A DNA stretch of 64,000 bases from Enterobacteriaceae endosymbiont of Macroplea appendiculata. Its GTDB lineage: Bacteria > Pseudomonadota > Gammaproteobacteria > Enterobacterales > Enterobacteriaceae. Location: positions 64,318 through 128,317 of the forward strand of contig NZ_CP046220.1 in assembly GCF_012571605.1 (NCBI RefSeq), in the 5' to 3' direction. A program made the translations under genes and the position numbers. Shown in pieces: positions 18,098 through 29,141 of this stretch (position 1 is the first letter of the stretch; every line of letters begins with the position of its first letter). The notes under the pieces are model-generated. The model did no database searches. It was not told the origin of the DNA and saw only the letters and a list, made by a program, of their open reading frames with translations.

Positions 18098-19546
18098 ATG
18101 TTTAATAATATGTTTGCGTATATGCAAAAAATAGGTAAATCATTAATGTTACCAGTATCTGTTTTACCTATTGCTGGAATTTTATTAGGTGTTGGTACAG
18201 CACATTTTTTTTGGATGCCGACAATTATTTCAGATCTTTTAGAACAAACTGGTAGTACAATATTTATTAATATGCCATTGATATTTGCTATTGGTGTATC
18301 ATTAGGATTTACACAAAATAATGGAGTATCTGCTTTAGCTGCAGTAATATCTTATGGAATTTTAACTAAAACTGTAGAAATTATTATACCAATAATATTA
18401 CATATTAAAGTTACTAATATAACATTACCAAATAATATGACTAATACTGGTGTATTAGGAGGTATTATTGCCGGTTCAATTGCTGCTTATATGTTTAATC
18501 GTTTCCATAATATCAAGTTAGTAGAATATTTAGGTTTTTTTTCTGGTAAACGTTTTGTACCTATTATTTCAGGTATAACATCTCTTTTCATAGGTATACT
18601 ATTATCTATTATATGGTTGCCTATTGGTAAAATAATACAATTATTTTCTTATTGGGCAGCATACCAAAATCCTATATTAGCTTTTAGTATATATGGTATT
18701 ATTGAAAGAATATTATTACCTTTTGGATTACATCATATCTGGAATGTACCATTCCAAATGGAAATCGGTTCGTATACTGATATTATTACACAACAAATAT
18801 ATCATGGTGATATTGCTAGATATATTGCTGGAGACCCAACAGCTGGTAAATTATCAGGTGGTTTTTTATTTAAAATGTATGGTTTACCAGGTGCAGCTAT
18901 TGCAATATGGCATTCAGCTGATAAAAAAAATAAAAAACATATTGGTAGTTTAATGATATCTGCTGCATTAACTTCTTTTTTAACTGGTATAACAGAACCT
19001 ATAGAATTTTCTTTTATGTATGTAACACCATTGTTATATATTATACATATTATATTAGCTGGATTATCCTTTCCGCTTTGTATTTTATTACATATGAGAA
19101 ATGGTACTAGTTTTTCACATGGTTTAATAGATTTTATTATTTTAAGTGGTCATGGTCATAGATTGTTTTTATTTCCTTTAGTAGGAATTATTTATGCACT
19201 TTTATATTATATAATATTTATAGTTTTAATACATAAATTTAATTTACCAACTCCAGGACGTTTACAAAATAATACATATAATCCAAAAATTATATTAAAT
19301 AATAATAATTATGGTGAACAATTAGTTATGGCATTTGGTGGTAAAAATAATATTATTCACTTGGATGCATGTATTACTAGATTAAGGGTAAATGTATTAG
19401 ATATTAATAAAGTAGATCAAATAACATTAAAAAAATTAGGCGCATTAGGTATAATAATTTCCGGTAATGGTGTACAAGCTATTTTTGGTACAAAATCTGA
19501 TAATCTCAAAACAGAAATGGATTATTTTTTAAAAAAAATAACATAA
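18098..19546 (+). CDS. ptsG: Glucose-specific PTS enzyme IIBC
   Basis: PtsG imports glucose across the inner membrane and phosphorylates it with phosphate passed from EIIA-Glc. The 482 residues cover domain IIC (many membrane helices, with [17 protein letters not shown] and the GITEPIEF signature) and the C-terminal IIB domain with its phospho-Cys in [10 protein letters not shown] chose ATG 18098, which matches the E. coli start ([11 protein letters not shown]) and has AGGA upstream; the frame extends to 18074. ptsH, ptsI and crr must lie elsewhere. This is the only sugar importer in the window. Confidence 0.96.
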   Translation: MFNNMFAYMQKIGKSLMLPVSVLPIAGILLGVGTAHFFWMPTIISDLLEQTGSTIFINMPLIFAIGVSLGFTQNNGVSALAAVISYGILTKTVEIIIPIILHIKVTNITLPNNMTNTGVLGGIIAGSIAAYMFNRFHNIKLVEYLGFFSGKRFVPIISGITSLFIGILLSIIWLPIGKIIQLFSYWAAYQNPILAFSIYGIIERILLPFGLHHIWNVPFQMEIGSYTDIITQQIYHGDIARYIAGDPTAGKLSGGFLFKMYGLPGAAIAIWHSADKKNKKHIGSLMISAALTSFLTGITEPIEFSFMYVTPLLYIIHIILAGLSFPLCILLHMRNGTSFSHGLIDFIILSGHGHRLFLFPLVGIIYALLYYIIFIVLIHKFNLPTPGRLQNNTYNPKIILNNNNYGEQLVMAFGGKNNIIHLDACITRLRVNVLDINKVDQITLKKLGALGIIISGNGVQAIFGTKSDNLKTEMDYFLKKIT

Positions 19547-19570
19547 ATTATTTAAACGTGAGGGAATAAT

Positions 19571-19912
19571 ATGAATAATATATTTTATAAAATTGTAACT
19601 AAAAAAGTTAAAATAGATCTTATTTATGAAGATGAGATGGTTATAGCATTTAATGATATTAACCCAATAAGTTCAACACATATTTTAATATTACCAAAAA
19701 CATTTATAGCAACATTAGATGATATACAATTAAAACATGAAAAAATATTAGGTAGAATGTTATTTGTTATTACTAAAATTGCAAAACAAAAACATTTAGA
19801 TCGCGATGGATATCGTGTTGTAATTAATTGTAAACAAAATGGTGGACAGGAAATATTTTATCTACATATGCATTTATTAGGTGGTAGAAAAGGTATAAAA
19901 AAATTTTATTAA
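19571..19912 (+). CDS. hinT: HIT-family purine nucleoside phosphoramidase HinT
   Basis: HinT hydrolyses AMP-lysine and other nucleoside phosphoramidates. The 113 residues match E. coli HinT (119) throughout (GQEIFYLHMHLLGGR). The HIT triad normally reads His-x-His-x-His. Here the first His is Tyr97 (one C to T change), while His99 (the nucleophile equivalent) and His101 remain. Activity may be reduced rather than lost. The C-terminal tail, which shapes substrate specificity, is shortened. A GAGGGAA site precedes the start. Confidence 0.93.
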   Translation: MNNIFYKIVTKKVKIDLIYEDEMVIAFNDINPISSTHILILPKTFIATLDDIQLKHEKILGRMLFVITKIAKQKHLDRDGYRVVINCKQNGGQEIFYLHMHLLGGRKGIKKFY

Positions 19913-19942
19913 ATTTATTAAAAGAATAATATACATTATTAA

Positions 19943-21685
19943 TTATGATTTATTGTTTTTTATGTTACGAATACCAATTTTAGTAATTTTATTTTGTTTT
20001 TTTTCAGCTATAGTCCATAAAATATTTTGCCATTCTATTTTATCACCCACAATAGGCATTTTATTCATCATTAAACAAGTTAATAATTCACTAATAGATT
20101 GGTTTTGATTAATTATTTGATCTAGTTGCAAACCATAAATATTTGCTATATCTTTAATATTAGAAGAAGCATCAATGATAAAATCACCAAAAAATTTTTG
20201 ATTATTTAATACAGCAATAGATTTACTAAATAATTTTCCTAAATCTTGTAAATTATGTTCATGACCTATAATACAAATTATATCATTATTCTTTAATATA
20301 GTATGTCCTGTTGGTCTTATAATTTTATTATATCGAAATAATATGGTTATAAATGTATTATGGGGCATATAAAGATCTCTAATAGCTTTCCCCACACACC
20401 ATTGATCTGATGTTATTACATAAATATATTGTTCAAGTTGTGATTTATTATGTAATGGGATATCAAATCCTAACCTATGTATAGGTGTTGTAATAATTGG
20501 CACTGTTATTTTTGTTATTATTACAAACAAATTTAAAGTACATCCTTGAATAATTAAAGAGATAAGTACAATAAAAAATGAGATATTAAAAAATAATAAT
20601 GCATGAGATATTCCAGACATAATTGGAAAAACAGCTAATATTATTGGGACAGCACCACGTAATCCCATCCAACTAATACTACATTTTTCTAAAAAATTAA
20701 ATCTATTAAAGATAATTAAACTAATAAATACAGATAGTGGTCGTACAAAAAAAATCATGCATAACGATAATATTAATGATGGTATAGCAATACATATTAA
20801 ATCTTGAGGATTTACTAATAATCCTAAAATTATAAACATGATAATTTGACTTAACCATGCTAAACCATCAAAAGTTTGTATAATTCTATTACGTCCACAA
20901 ATATTACTATTACCTATTATAAAACCATATAAATAAACAGATAAAATACTACTACCATCAAATAATAAAGTTAATGAAAAAACAAATATACCTATACTTA
21001 ATACTAATAATGGATATAATCCATGTGCTAATATTATACGATTAATTATTTTTTTTAATATCCAAGCAGCAATATATCCTAAAATTATACCTAAAATAAA
21101 TTGTTGTAAAAAATGTTTTATAAACAATATAATATTAAAATTATATTGTTTATTTTTAATCATTTGTATAAATGTTGTAGTAAGAAATACAGCCATTGGA
21201 TCATTACTACAAGATTCCATTTCTACTGTAGAAGTAACTCGTTCATTTAATTCTACACTAGATGATAGAGAAAAAATAGCTGCAGCATCTGTAGACGCAA
21301 CTATTGCGCCTACTAATAAACCTTCTATAAACTTTAAATGAAATAATATTACAACTATCATTCCTGTATATAACATTGTAATAACTATTCCAATAGTAGC
21401 TAAAGATAAAGCTGGATATAAGGCTATTTTAAATATAGAACGTTTTGTTCTCATGCCGCCATCCAATAAAATAATAGCTAAAGCAAGATTGCTAATAATA
21501 TTTGCAAGAGGATAATTATTAAATTGTATTTTTCCAATACCATAAGTACCTGATAATATTCCTAAACATAAAAACATAAATAATACAGGAATACCTATTT
21601 TAGAAGAAAGTGAACTTAATACAATACTGATAAAAATTAAAATACAGCCTATAATAAATAAAATAAAAATTGATTTTAAATCCAA
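19943..21685 (-). CDS. nhaP2: K+/H+ antiporter NhaP2 (CvrA)
   Basis: This CPA1-family cation/proton antiporter is tied in E. coli to potassium balance and growth at low osmolarity. The 580 residues (E. coli 578) have about 12-13 membrane helices. The ion-binding stretch contains STDAAA and ESCSNDPMAVFL, followed by WMGLRGAVPIIL. The cytoplasmic C-terminal TrkA-C-like domain (about 400-580) is intact. It is convergent with hinT and has its own upstream region of about 230 bases. Confidence 0.94.
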   Translation of the reverse strand: MDLKSIFILFIIGCILIFISIVLSSLSSKIGIPVLFMFLCLGILSGTYGIGKIQFNNYPLANIISNLALAIILLDGGMRTKRSIFKIALYPALSLATIGIVITMLYTGMIVVILFHLKFIEGLLVGAIVASTDAAAIFSLSSSVELNERVTSTVEMESCSNDPMAVFLTTTFIQMIKNKQYNFNIILFIKHFLQQFILGIILGYIAAWILKKIINRIILAHGLYPLLVLSIGIFVFSLTLLFDGSSILSVYLYGFIIGNSNICGRNRIIQTFDGLAWLSQIIMFIILGLLVNPQDLICIAIPSLILSLCMIFFVRPLSVFISLIIFNRFNFLEKCSISWMGLRGAVPIILAVFPIMSGISHALLFFNISFFIVLISLIIQGCTLNLFVIITKITVPIITTPIHRLGFDIPLHNKSQLEQYIYVITSDQWCVGKAIRDLYMPHNTFITILFRYNKIIRPTGHTILKNNDIICIIGHEHNLQDLGKLFSKSIAVLNNQKFFGDFIIDASSNIKDIANIYGLQLDQIINQNQSISELLTCLMMNKMPIVGDKIEWQNILWTIAEKKQNKITKIGIRNIKNNKS

Positions 21686-21835
21686 TTGTTAGTTCTCCCA
21701 TTACTGCATTTGATGTTTTAATTGGATTAAACAAAAAATAATATTTTACGAAGTTATTTTATAAGGAATACAAGAAGAATAGATATGCATTACATAAAAT
21801 ATATTCATTTAAATATTTATTAGTGTTTTATGGAA

Positions 21836-21867
21836 TTAAACTGATATAAATGTATATATCAGTTTAA
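21836..21867. terminator. Hairpin downstream of gapA
   Basis: A perfect 13-base inverted repeat (TTAAACTGATATA at 21836-21848 and its complement at 21855-21867) with a 6-base loop lies about 50 bases after the gapA stop, read on the minus strand. No strong T run follows. It is a likely 3' end or stability structure for the sppA-gapA transcript. Confidence 0.5.
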
Positions 21868-21916
21868 TAAATATTAATAACATGTTCAAATATATTTATT
21901 TAAACACTTATTTAAA

Positions 21917-22915
21917 TTATATAATATGTGTAATTAAATCAATAACTTTATGAGAATAACCTGTTTCATTATCATACCAAGCAATTAATTTAAAAAAATT
22001 ATTATCAATAGTTATACTAGCTTTTTTGTCGAAAATAGTTGTGTAAATAGAACCATTAAAATCACTCGAAACAACATCATCTTCTGTATAACTGACAATG
22101 TTTTTCATACTATTGTGTGCATAAAATTTAATTTTTTCGTAAATATTTTGTAATGTAGTTTTTTTAATTGTTTGTATTGTTAAATCAACTACAGAAACAT
22201 TAGCTACAGGAACTCTTAAAGATATACCAGTTAATTTGCCATTTAATTCAGGTATAATTAAACCAACTGCTTTAGCAGCACCAGTACTGGAAGGAATAAT
22301 GTTTTGCAAAGCTCCTCGACCACCACGCCAATCTTTTTTGGAAGCACTATCCACAGTTTTTTGTGTAGATGTTACTGCATGGACAGTTGTCATTAATCCT
22401 TTTGCAATAATAAAATTATCATGAATAATTTTTGCGAGAGGAGCTAAACAGTTTGTTGTACATGAAGCATTAGAAACTATGTTTTCACCATTATATTTAT
22501 GAAAATTTACTCCTTTTACAAACATTGGTATACTAGTATCTTTTGGTGGTGCTGTAATTATTACTTTTTTAGCTCCAGCATTAATATGTTGCGAAGCTAA
22601 TTTTTGAGTTAAAAATATTCCACTAGATTCTACTACTACATCAATATTTAATTTATTCCATGGTAAATTATTAGGATTAGATTCAGCTAAAATATGTATT
22701 TTATGATCATTAACTATTAAATATTTATTTTTTACAATATTAATTGTACCATTAAAAGACCCGTGTGTTGAATCATACTTTAACATATATGCAATATAAT
22801 TTATATCTAATAAATCATTAATGGCAATAATTTTAATATTAGAATATTGTTGTGTTGCTCTAAATAATACACGTCCAATTCTACCAAAACCATTAATAGC
22901 TATTCTAATATACAT
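21917..22915 (-). CDS. gapA: Glyceraldehyde-3-phosphate dehydrogenase
   Basis: GapA oxidises glyceraldehyde 3-phosphate in glycolysis. The 332 residues (E. coli 331) have the NGFGRIGR nucleotide motif, Asp34 (NAD preference) and the active-site Cys152 in SNASCTTNC. It is well conserved. A strong TAGGAG ribosome site lies before the ATG. sppA, on the same strand, ends 41 bases upstream. With FbaA and Pgk at 62-64 kb it shows that lower glycolysis is kept. Confidence 0.97.
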   Translation of the reverse strand: MYIRIAINGFGRIGRVLFRATQQYSNIKIIAINDLLDINYIAYMLKYDSTHGSFNGTINIVKNKYLIVNDHKIHILAESNPNNLPWNKLNIDVVVESSGIFLTQKLASQHINAGAKKVIITAPPKDTSIPMFVKGVNFHKYNGENIVSNASCTTNCLAPLAKIIHDNFIIAKGLMTTVHAVTSTQKTVDSASKKDWRGGRGALQNIIPSSTGAAKAVGLIIPELNGKLTGISLRVPVANVSVVDLTIQTIKKTTLQNIYEKIKFYAHNSMKNIVSYTEDDVVSSDFNGSIYTTIFDKKASITIDNNFFKLIAWYDNETGYSHKVIDLITHII

Positions 22916-22956
22916 GTTATACTCCTAACAAATCATGTTGTATTTTAAATATCATA

Positions 22957-24780
22957 TTAATATATCTGTATTGTACATACAGCATATATATTTTTCATAT
23001 TCATGAAATTATTATTAAATAATAATTTATGTGATACCATTTGTTTTTCTAAATGATTTTGTATAAAAAAAGAGAAAATATTTTGCAAGAAAAAATGTGA
23101 ATTTAATTGCATCATAAAACTGAAGATATCTATAGATGTATTATTATCGTATTCTAATTGTAGATTAATTTTTTTCAAATGTGTTAACTGAGCTATTTTA
23201 CGCACAGCATCATCAAAATTACCTAAACTATCTACTAAACCATATTGTTTTGCTTCTATACCTAAAAACACCATTCCATTAGCTAATTTTTGTACACTAT
23301 TTAATGATTTATGTCTATAATGAGATATTATCTCAATAAATTGTTTATAACCATCTTCTAAATTTAAATGTATAATTTGCTTTTGTATATCTGATAATGG
23401 TTGTGTTATCACACTATTTGATCTTTCAGAAATACTAACACCATCATTATATATACCAATAGTATTTACAGTTTTATGAAAATTATTGACAATACTGAAA
23501 ATACCAATTGAACCAGTAAATGTCATCGGATCACTTATAATATAATCAGCAATAGTAGAAATTAAATATGCTCCTGATGCAGCCATAGAGTCCATTATAA
23601 CTACAATTGGTTTATGTCGTTTTTTTAGAGTTTTTAATTCATCCAAAATTAATTGGGATGCCATTAAACTACCACCTGGACTATTAATTTTTAATATTAC
23701 GCCTTTCAAATGTGGATCTAAATACACAGTATGTATTTGATATAAAATATTATTTATATTTTCATATAATAATGTATCATTAATATTAATCACTGCAATA
23801 TTATTTTGTGTTTTATTAGGAATATATTTTTGATAAAAATAATCTGAAATATTAATATGATTGTATGTTGTATGTGTACTATCCCAACCAAATTTTTGGA
23901 TCATTTTATTTTCAAAAGTAGTGTTAGTTAGTAGTTGATCGACTAAATTATGTTGTAAAGCATATAATGCTAAATTACCATGTACATTTTGTAAAGATGT
24001 AATATAATCTTGATCATTTAAAAAAATATTCTGTGTTGTAGTATGTCTATTATAAGCAATTTGTTGTATAAAATTTTTCCATAAATTATTCATTAATTTT
24101 GTAAAAAATATTTTATTTTTAATAGACATTTTGTGATTTATGAATGGTTCAACTGCAGATTTATATTCTCCTATTTTAAATACATGAGTTTCAATATTTA
24201 AATATTGTAAAAGTTTTTTATAATATAAATTATTAATACTAAATCCATGTAAATCTACATATCCATTAGGATTTAGAATAATTTGATTTGCAAAACTCGC
24301 TATATAATATTGTTCTTGAGTATAAGAATTGCTGACAACATATACTGGCTTACCTGATTTTTTAAAATCTTCTAATGATGTTCCTAAATAACGTAATGTG
24401 GGGATACTATTAACTGTTAAATCATTAGTTTTTAAAATAATACCAGAAATTTTTTTATCATTCTTAGCTTTAGCGATAGTTTTTACAATATGTAATATTG
24501 CATTAGAATCTTTATGTATAATAAATTTATTAAATAAATTAGAAATAAGGTTTTTATTATGGTGTAAAGTATCAGAAAAATCTTTATGAAAATCTATTTC
24601 CAAAACTTTTTTAGTATCATTATGATAATAATGATAATTTTTATACTTATTATATAAAATCAAACTAATACTAATTATTATAAAAAAAACTACTAAATTT
24701 ATTATAATAATTCTAATATAATTAATTATATGCCATATAGAGCATAATAAATATTTTAATAGCTTCCATAAGCTAAACAT
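22957..24780 (-). CDS. sppA: Protease IV, signal peptide peptidase
   Basis: SppA degrades cleaved signal peptides in the inner membrane. The 607 residues (E. coli 618) start with one membrane helix (about 22-43) and contain the two tandem SppA/ClpP-like repeats. The Ser-Lys dyad is present: the lysine in IGEYKSAVEPF of the first half and the serine in MAASGAYLIS of the second, with TFTGSIGIF following. Keeping such a large accessory protease in a reduced genome is notable; it implies ongoing Sec export. Confidence 0.95.
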   Translation of the reverse strand: MFSLWKLLKYLLCSIWHIINYIRIIIINLVVFFIIISISLILYNKYKNYHYYHNDTKKVLEIDFHKDFSDTLHHNKNLISNLFNKFIIHKDSNAILHIVKTIAKAKNDKKISGIILKTNDLTVNSIPTLRYLGTSLEDFKKSGKPVYVVSNSYTQEQYYIASFANQIILNPNGYVDLHGFSINNLYYKKLLQYLNIETHVFKIGEYKSAVEPFINHKMSIKNKIFFTKLMNNLWKNFIQQIAYNRHTTTQNIFLNDQDYITSLQNVHGNLALYALQHNLVDQLLTNTTFENKMIQKFGWDSTHTTYNHINISDYFYQKYIPNKTQNNIAVININDTLLYENINNILYQIHTVYLDPHLKGVILKINSPGGSLMASQLILDELKTLKKRHKPIVVIMDSMAASGAYLISTIADYIISDPMTFTGSIGIFSIVNNFHKTVNTIGIYNDGVSISERSNSVITQPLSDIQKQIIHLNLEDGYKQFIEIISHYRHKSLNSVQKLANGMVFLGIEAKQYGLVDSLGNFDDAVRKIAQLTHLKKINLQLEYDNNTSIDIFSFMMQLNSHFFLQNIFSFFIQNHLEKQMVSHKLLFNNNFMNMKNIYAVCTIQIY

Positions 24781-24807
24781 TTTCCACCTAATTATGTTAA
24801 TTAATAA

Positions 24808-25611
24808 TTAAAAAATATTCAAATCAAGCCAAATTGGAGCATGATCTGAAGGCCTATTCATATTACGTATATCATAATCTATATCAGCATTAATATAATA
24901 TTTTTTTAATTTTTTACTAATAAAAATAATATCAATTCTTAATCCAATATTATGGTTATAACCTTTATTTCTATAATCAAACCAAGAAAATTTATTATTG
25001 ATTGTTGGATTCATTTCACGCCATATATCTAAAAAGCCCCAATTCAATAATTTTTGTACACACATTCTTTCTTCTGGTAAAAAAGAACATTTACCTTGTT
25101 GTAACCATTTTTTTTGATTGTTTATGTCGATACCAATATCCAGATTAGTTATACTTACATTTATATCACCTATTATTATAATAAAATCTGTAGTAATAAA
25201 ATTATTATTAATATAATAATATAAGTTTTTAAAAAAATTTATTTTTTGAGTAAATTTAATAAAATTATTACGGTTATCTCCTTGTGGAAAATAACAATTT
25301 ATAATTGTGATATCACCTATCGTAGTAGGTATTTCTATCATAATAAATCTTTTTTGTTCATTATTGTTTAAAACATCATTTTTTATTTTTAATGGTTTGT
25401 AACGACTTAATAATGCTACACCATAATTTTTTTTTTGACCATTTATATAAATATTATAACCTAATTCTAATAATTCTTTTTTTGGAAAAAGTAAATTATC
25501 TACTTTTGTTTCTTGTAAACCTATAATATCAGGATTATGTATTTTGATTATATATTTTAATTGATGCCAATGTGCTCTTATGCCATTAATATTAAATGAA
25601 AGAATTTTCAT
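24808..25611 (-). CDS. xthA: Exodeoxyribonuclease III (AP endonuclease)
   Basis: XthA cleaves DNA at abasic sites and has 3'-exonuclease activity; it is the main base-excision AP endonuclease. The 267 residues (E. coli 268) contain SFNINGIR, LQETKV (metal Glu), GDINVS and the C-terminal RPSDHAPIW with the catalytic Asp-His pair. I chose ATG 25611, which fits the family start (MKILSFNINGIR); the frame opens at 25629. It is followed by sppA on the same strand after 27 bases. Confidence 0.96.
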   Translation of the reverse strand: MKILSFNINGIRAHWHQLKYIIKIHNPDIIGLQETKVDNLLFPKKELLELGYNIYINGQKKNYGVALLSRYKPLKIKNDVLNNNEQKRFIMIEIPTTIGDITIINCYFPQGDNRNNFIKFTQKINFFKNLYYYINNNFITTDFIIIIGDINVSITNLDIGIDINNQKKWLQQGKCSFLPEERMCVQKLLNWGFLDIWREMNPTINNKFSWFDYRNKGYNHNIGLRIDIIFISKKLKKYYINADIDYDIRNMNRPSDHAPIWLDLNIF

Positions 25612-25713
25612 AACTATATTTTGATACATTATTTATTTTACATTAATTATATAAATAATTTTTAATAAAATAAAAAATATATTTTCATAAATTAAATTTA
25701 TTGTAATGTTTAT

Positions 25714-26523
25714 TTAAAAAAATGTAGCTTTTTTAAATTGTAAAATAATATTAGTTAATTTTTGGAACATTAATTGTAAATTGTTTTTATGTTTTATAAT
25801 ATCAATAATATAAGAACCTATAATAATTCCATGCATGCCATCTTGTATGGCATCTTTAATATGCTGTACATTACAAATACCAAAACCTTGTACAGGTAAA
25901 GATTTTTGATATTTTAATATTTTTTTACATAAAAATTTTGTACGTAATAAATTATTATTTTCATTATATCCCGTAATACCAGAACGTGATGTTACATAAA
26001 TATAAGCACAAGTAAAATTGTGAATTTTATCCCAAAAACTATTATTAACATTATGTGGACAAATTAATACAGGTAAAATATTATATTTACAAGAATATTG
26101 ATAATAAGTAGTATATTCTTCTATTGGTATATCTACTATCAAAATAGAATCAATGCCAACTAAATTAGATTGTTGATAAAAGTTATTAATACCATAAGAA
26201 TATATAGTTTGTGCATACACTAAAATTCCAATGGGTATTTTAGTGTATTTTTTTCTAATATTTTGAATGATTTGTAAACATTGTGAAATATTAATTTTTA
26301 AGTTCAATACTCTTCTATAAGATTCTTGTATTGTTACACCATCAGCTATAGGATCTGAACAAGGTATGCCTAATTCCAATGCATTTACACCATTTAAAAT
26401 AAGAATATCAATAATACTCATAAATATTGATATAGATGGATCCCCTATAGTAATAAAAGGTATTAATGCAATAGATTTTTGTTTATGTAAATGTTTAAAC
26501 ATAACGTCATAACGATTATTCAT
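25714..26523 (-). CDS. trpA: Tryptophan synthase, alpha chain
   Basis: TrpA cleaves indole-3-glycerol phosphate and channels indole to TrpB. The 269 residues (E. coli 268) form a TIM barrel with the catalytic Glu in LELGIPCSDP, the Asp in the PIADGVTIQ loop and the phosphate-site glycines near GFGI. It is the last gene of the trp operon, 28 bases after trpB. Its presence confirms a complete chorismate-to-tryptophan path here. Confidence 0.97.
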   Translation of the reverse strand: MNNRYDVMFKHLHKQKSIALIPFITIGDPSISIFMSIIDILILNGVNALELGIPCSDPIADGVTIQESYRRVLNLKINISQCLQIIQNIRKKYTKIPIGILVYAQTIYSYGINNFYQQSNLVGIDSILIVDIPIEEYTTYYQYSCKYNILPVLICPHNVNNSFWDKIHNFTCAYIYVTSRSGITGYNENNNLLRTKFLCKKILKYQKSLPVQGFGICNVQHIKDAIQDGMHGIIIGSYIIDIIKHKNNLQLMFQKLTNIILQFKKATFF

Positions 26524-26551
26524 ATAAAATTATATTATCCTTATAATATTA

Positions 26552-27727
26552 TTAAATTATATATTTATTCATTATATTAATATCTTTATCCCCTCTACCA
26601 GATAAATTAACTATTATCAATTGTTTTTTATGTTTTTCATGTTTGATTATTTTTATAGCATATGCTAACGCATGTGAAGATTCTAATGCAGGAATAATAC
26701 CTTCTTGTACACATAATAATTTAAAAGCTTGTATTGCTTCATCATCTGTAATAGCAACATATTGTACACGTTTAGAATCACATAAATATGCGTGTTCCGG
26801 ACCAACTGCAGGAAAATCTAATCCTGCGGAAATAGAATATGAATTAGCTATTTGATTCTCTTTATTTTGTAAAACCTTTGTTTTCATGCCAAAATATATA
26901 TTTGTTTTACCTGCTATAGTAGCTGCACCATGTTTAGTAGTATGTATTCCTAAACCTCCTGGTTCAACACCAATTAATTTAATATTTGGATAATTAATAA
27001 AATTAGAAAAAAAACCAATAGCATTAGAACCACCACCAACACATGCAATCATGATATCAGGTAATTTTTGCTCTAATAAAATAATATCTTTTTTAACTTC
27101 TTTACTAATAATACTTTGAAATTTATGTACTATCGTTGGATAAGGATGCGGACCAGCAGCTGTACCGATCATATAATGACTATATGTATAGTTACTAGAC
27201 CAATAACGTATAGCTTCATTACATGCATCTTTTAATGTCCCATCATTATTTTGTACCGTAATAATAGTTGCACCCATTAATTTCATTTTAATAACATTAT
27301 CATGTTGTCTTTTTACATCTTTATAACCCATAAAAATTTTACATTTTAAACCTAACAATGTTGCAACCATAGAGGCTGCAAGACCATGTTGGCCAGCACC
27401 AGTTTCTGCAATAATTTCTTTCTTACCCATTTTTTTTGCAAGTAAAGCTTGTCCTAATGCTTGATTTATTTTATGTGACCCACTATGTAATAAATCTTCT
27501 CTTTTAAGATAAAGAGTTGTGTTGGTGTTTTTGGTTAAATTTTGACATTTTGTTAATGGGCTAGGTCTACCAACATAATTATTTAGTAAGTTTTTAAATT
27601 GTTTATTAAATAATTTATCATTTTTTATATGAATAAAAGCTTGTTCTAATTCTAATAAAACAGGTACTAATAATTGTGGGACAAACATACCTCCAAATTT
27701 ACCAAAATATCGTGTTAAAGTATTCAT
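26552..27727 (-). CDS. trpB: Tryptophan synthase, beta chain
   Basis: TrpB condenses indole with serine using pyridoxal phosphate. The 391 residues match the usual length. The PLP lysine is Lys86 in [20 protein letters not shown] follows, and the phosphate loop GGGSNAIG is intact. The C-terminal SGRGDKD is typical. The AAGGGA ribosome site lies just upstream of the start. It is the best-conserved protein of the operon. Confidence 0.97.
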   Translation of the reverse strand: MNTLTRYFGKFGGMFVPQLLVPVLLELEQAFIHIKNDKLFNKQFKNLLNNYVGRPSPLTKCQNLTKNTNTTLYLKREDLLHSGSHKINQALGQALLAKKMGKKEIIAETGAGQHGLAASMVATLLGLKCKIFMGYKDVKRQHDNVIKMKLMGATIITVQNNDGTLKDACNEAIRYWSSNYTYSHYMIGTAAGPHPYPTIVHKFQSIISKEVKKDIILLEQKLPDIMIACVGGGSNAIGFFSNFINYPNIKLIGVEPGGLGIHTTKHGAATIAGKTNIYFGMKTKVLQNKENQIANSYSISAGLDFPAVGPEHAYLCDSKRVQYVAITDDEAIQAFKLLCVQEGIIPALESSHALAYAIKIIKHEKHKKQLIIVNLSGRGDKDINIMNKYII

Positions 27728-27758
27728 TTATTTCCCTTTTTATATTATATAATGAATA

Positions 27759-29141
27759 TTATGTACAGTTACGTAATTGATAAAAAATATTGTTGATCTT
27801 TATAAGATCTTTTTTGCCAGGAGTTTTTTCTACTCCAGAATTAAAATCTAGTCCATAACATTTTAATTGTGCTGCTTGTACACAATTATATATATTTAAT
27901 CCTCCAGCTAAAATAATATTAGTTTTATTAATATTTTTTAATAAATTCCAATTAAATGTTTTACCTGATCCAGGTAAATAATAATCATAAATAAATAAAT
28001 CTATATGAGAAAATTTTTGTTGAGGTATTGTATTATTAATACTATATGTTTTCCAAATTTGGATATGTTTAGGAATCTTATTTTTTACATTATTAATAAA
28101 ATTTTGATCTTCATTGCCATGTAATTGAATAGCAAATAATGGTATTTTTTGAATTACTTTTACAATATCTGTTATACTATTATTATAAAATACACCTATA
28201 TATAATAGTGTAGTAATATTATTTGTAATATTTTTTGCATGATCTAAATTAATATATCTAATAGATTGTTTAGTAAAAATTAAACCGCCAAATATACTAC
28301 CTGCTTTGCTTGAGATATATGCATCATAATTTTTTTTTAAACCACATATTTTATTATTACCAAATATAATTTTTTTAACGTTTAATAAAATATTTTTATT
28401 TGTTAATAAAGCAGTACCTATTAAATACCCATGAACAAGTTTATTTAATTTTTGTATTTGTGTATGTTGTTTAATACCAGACGCACTAATTAAAATAGTT
28501 TTATAATTTACATTAATATTATTTAATAAATTTATTGTATTATGAATATTAATAGTAAAATTTTTTAAATTTCTATTATTAATCATAATAATTTTAGCTT
28601 TTAAATTCATTGCACGTTCAAATTCTATTTTATTACTAACTTCTGTTATTACACTCATACTTAATTGATGAGCAATATTGCGTAATATTATATATTGTGT
28701 ATCACTTAAAATAGCAAGTATAAGAAGTATAATATCTGCACCATAATATCTTGCAAAAAATATTTGATAAGGATCTAAAATAAAATCTTTACATAAAATA
28801 GGTTTGTTTGTTATTTGACTCATTAGTTTTAAATGTTTAAAACTACCTGAAAAAAATTTTTCATCTGTTACTACAGAAATAGCAGTAGCATATTTCTGAT
28901 ATGTTTGTGCTACATTTATAATATTTACGTTTTGAGATATAATTTTTTGTGTAGGTGAACGTTTTTTATATTCTAAAATAAATATTTTATTTAATAAATA
29001 TGTATTTGTTTGAGTATAAAAATTAAATTTAGTTTTATGTACTTTAGTTTTTAAGACATTAATTGATAAATGTTTTTTTTGTTCTATAATCCATGAAATT
29101 TTATTTTTAATTATTAATTGTAAGATATCTATTGTAAACAT
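27759..29141 (-). CDS. trpCF: Bifunctional indole-3-glycerol phosphate synthase / phosphoribosylanthranilate isomerase
   Basis: This natural enterobacterial fusion carries out two successive steps of tryptophan synthesis. Residues up to about 255 form the IGPS barrel (KKRSPT, PILCKDFILDPYQI, ITEVSN, INNRNL, SASGI). The rest is the PRAI barrel with the catalytic Cys in NKICGLK and the Asp in GLDFNSGVE. The 460 residues compare with 453 in E. coli. The start overlaps the trpD end by 13 bases, suggesting coupled translation. Confidence 0.96.
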   Translation of the reverse strand: MFTIDILQLIIKNKISWIIEQKKHLSINVLKTKVHKTKFNFYTQTNTYLLNKIFILEYKKRSPTQKIISQNVNIINVAQTYQKYATAISVVTDEKFFSGSFKHLKLMSQITNKPILCKDFILDPYQIFFARYYGADIILLILAILSDTQYIILRNIAHQLSMSVITEVSNKIEFERAMNLKAKIIMINNRNLKNFTINIHNTINLLNNINVNYKTILISASGIKQHTQIQKLNKLVHGYLIGTALLTNKNILLNVKKIIFGNNKICGLKKNYDAYISSKAGSIFGGLIFTKQSIRYINLDHAKNITNNITTLLYIGVFYNNSITDIVKVIQKIPLFAIQLHGNEDQNFINNVKNKIPKHIQIWKTYSINNTIPQQKFSHIDLFIYDYYLPGSGKTFNWNLLKNINKTNIILAGGLNIYNCVQAAQLKCYGLDFNSGVEKTPGKKDLIKINNIFYQLRNCT

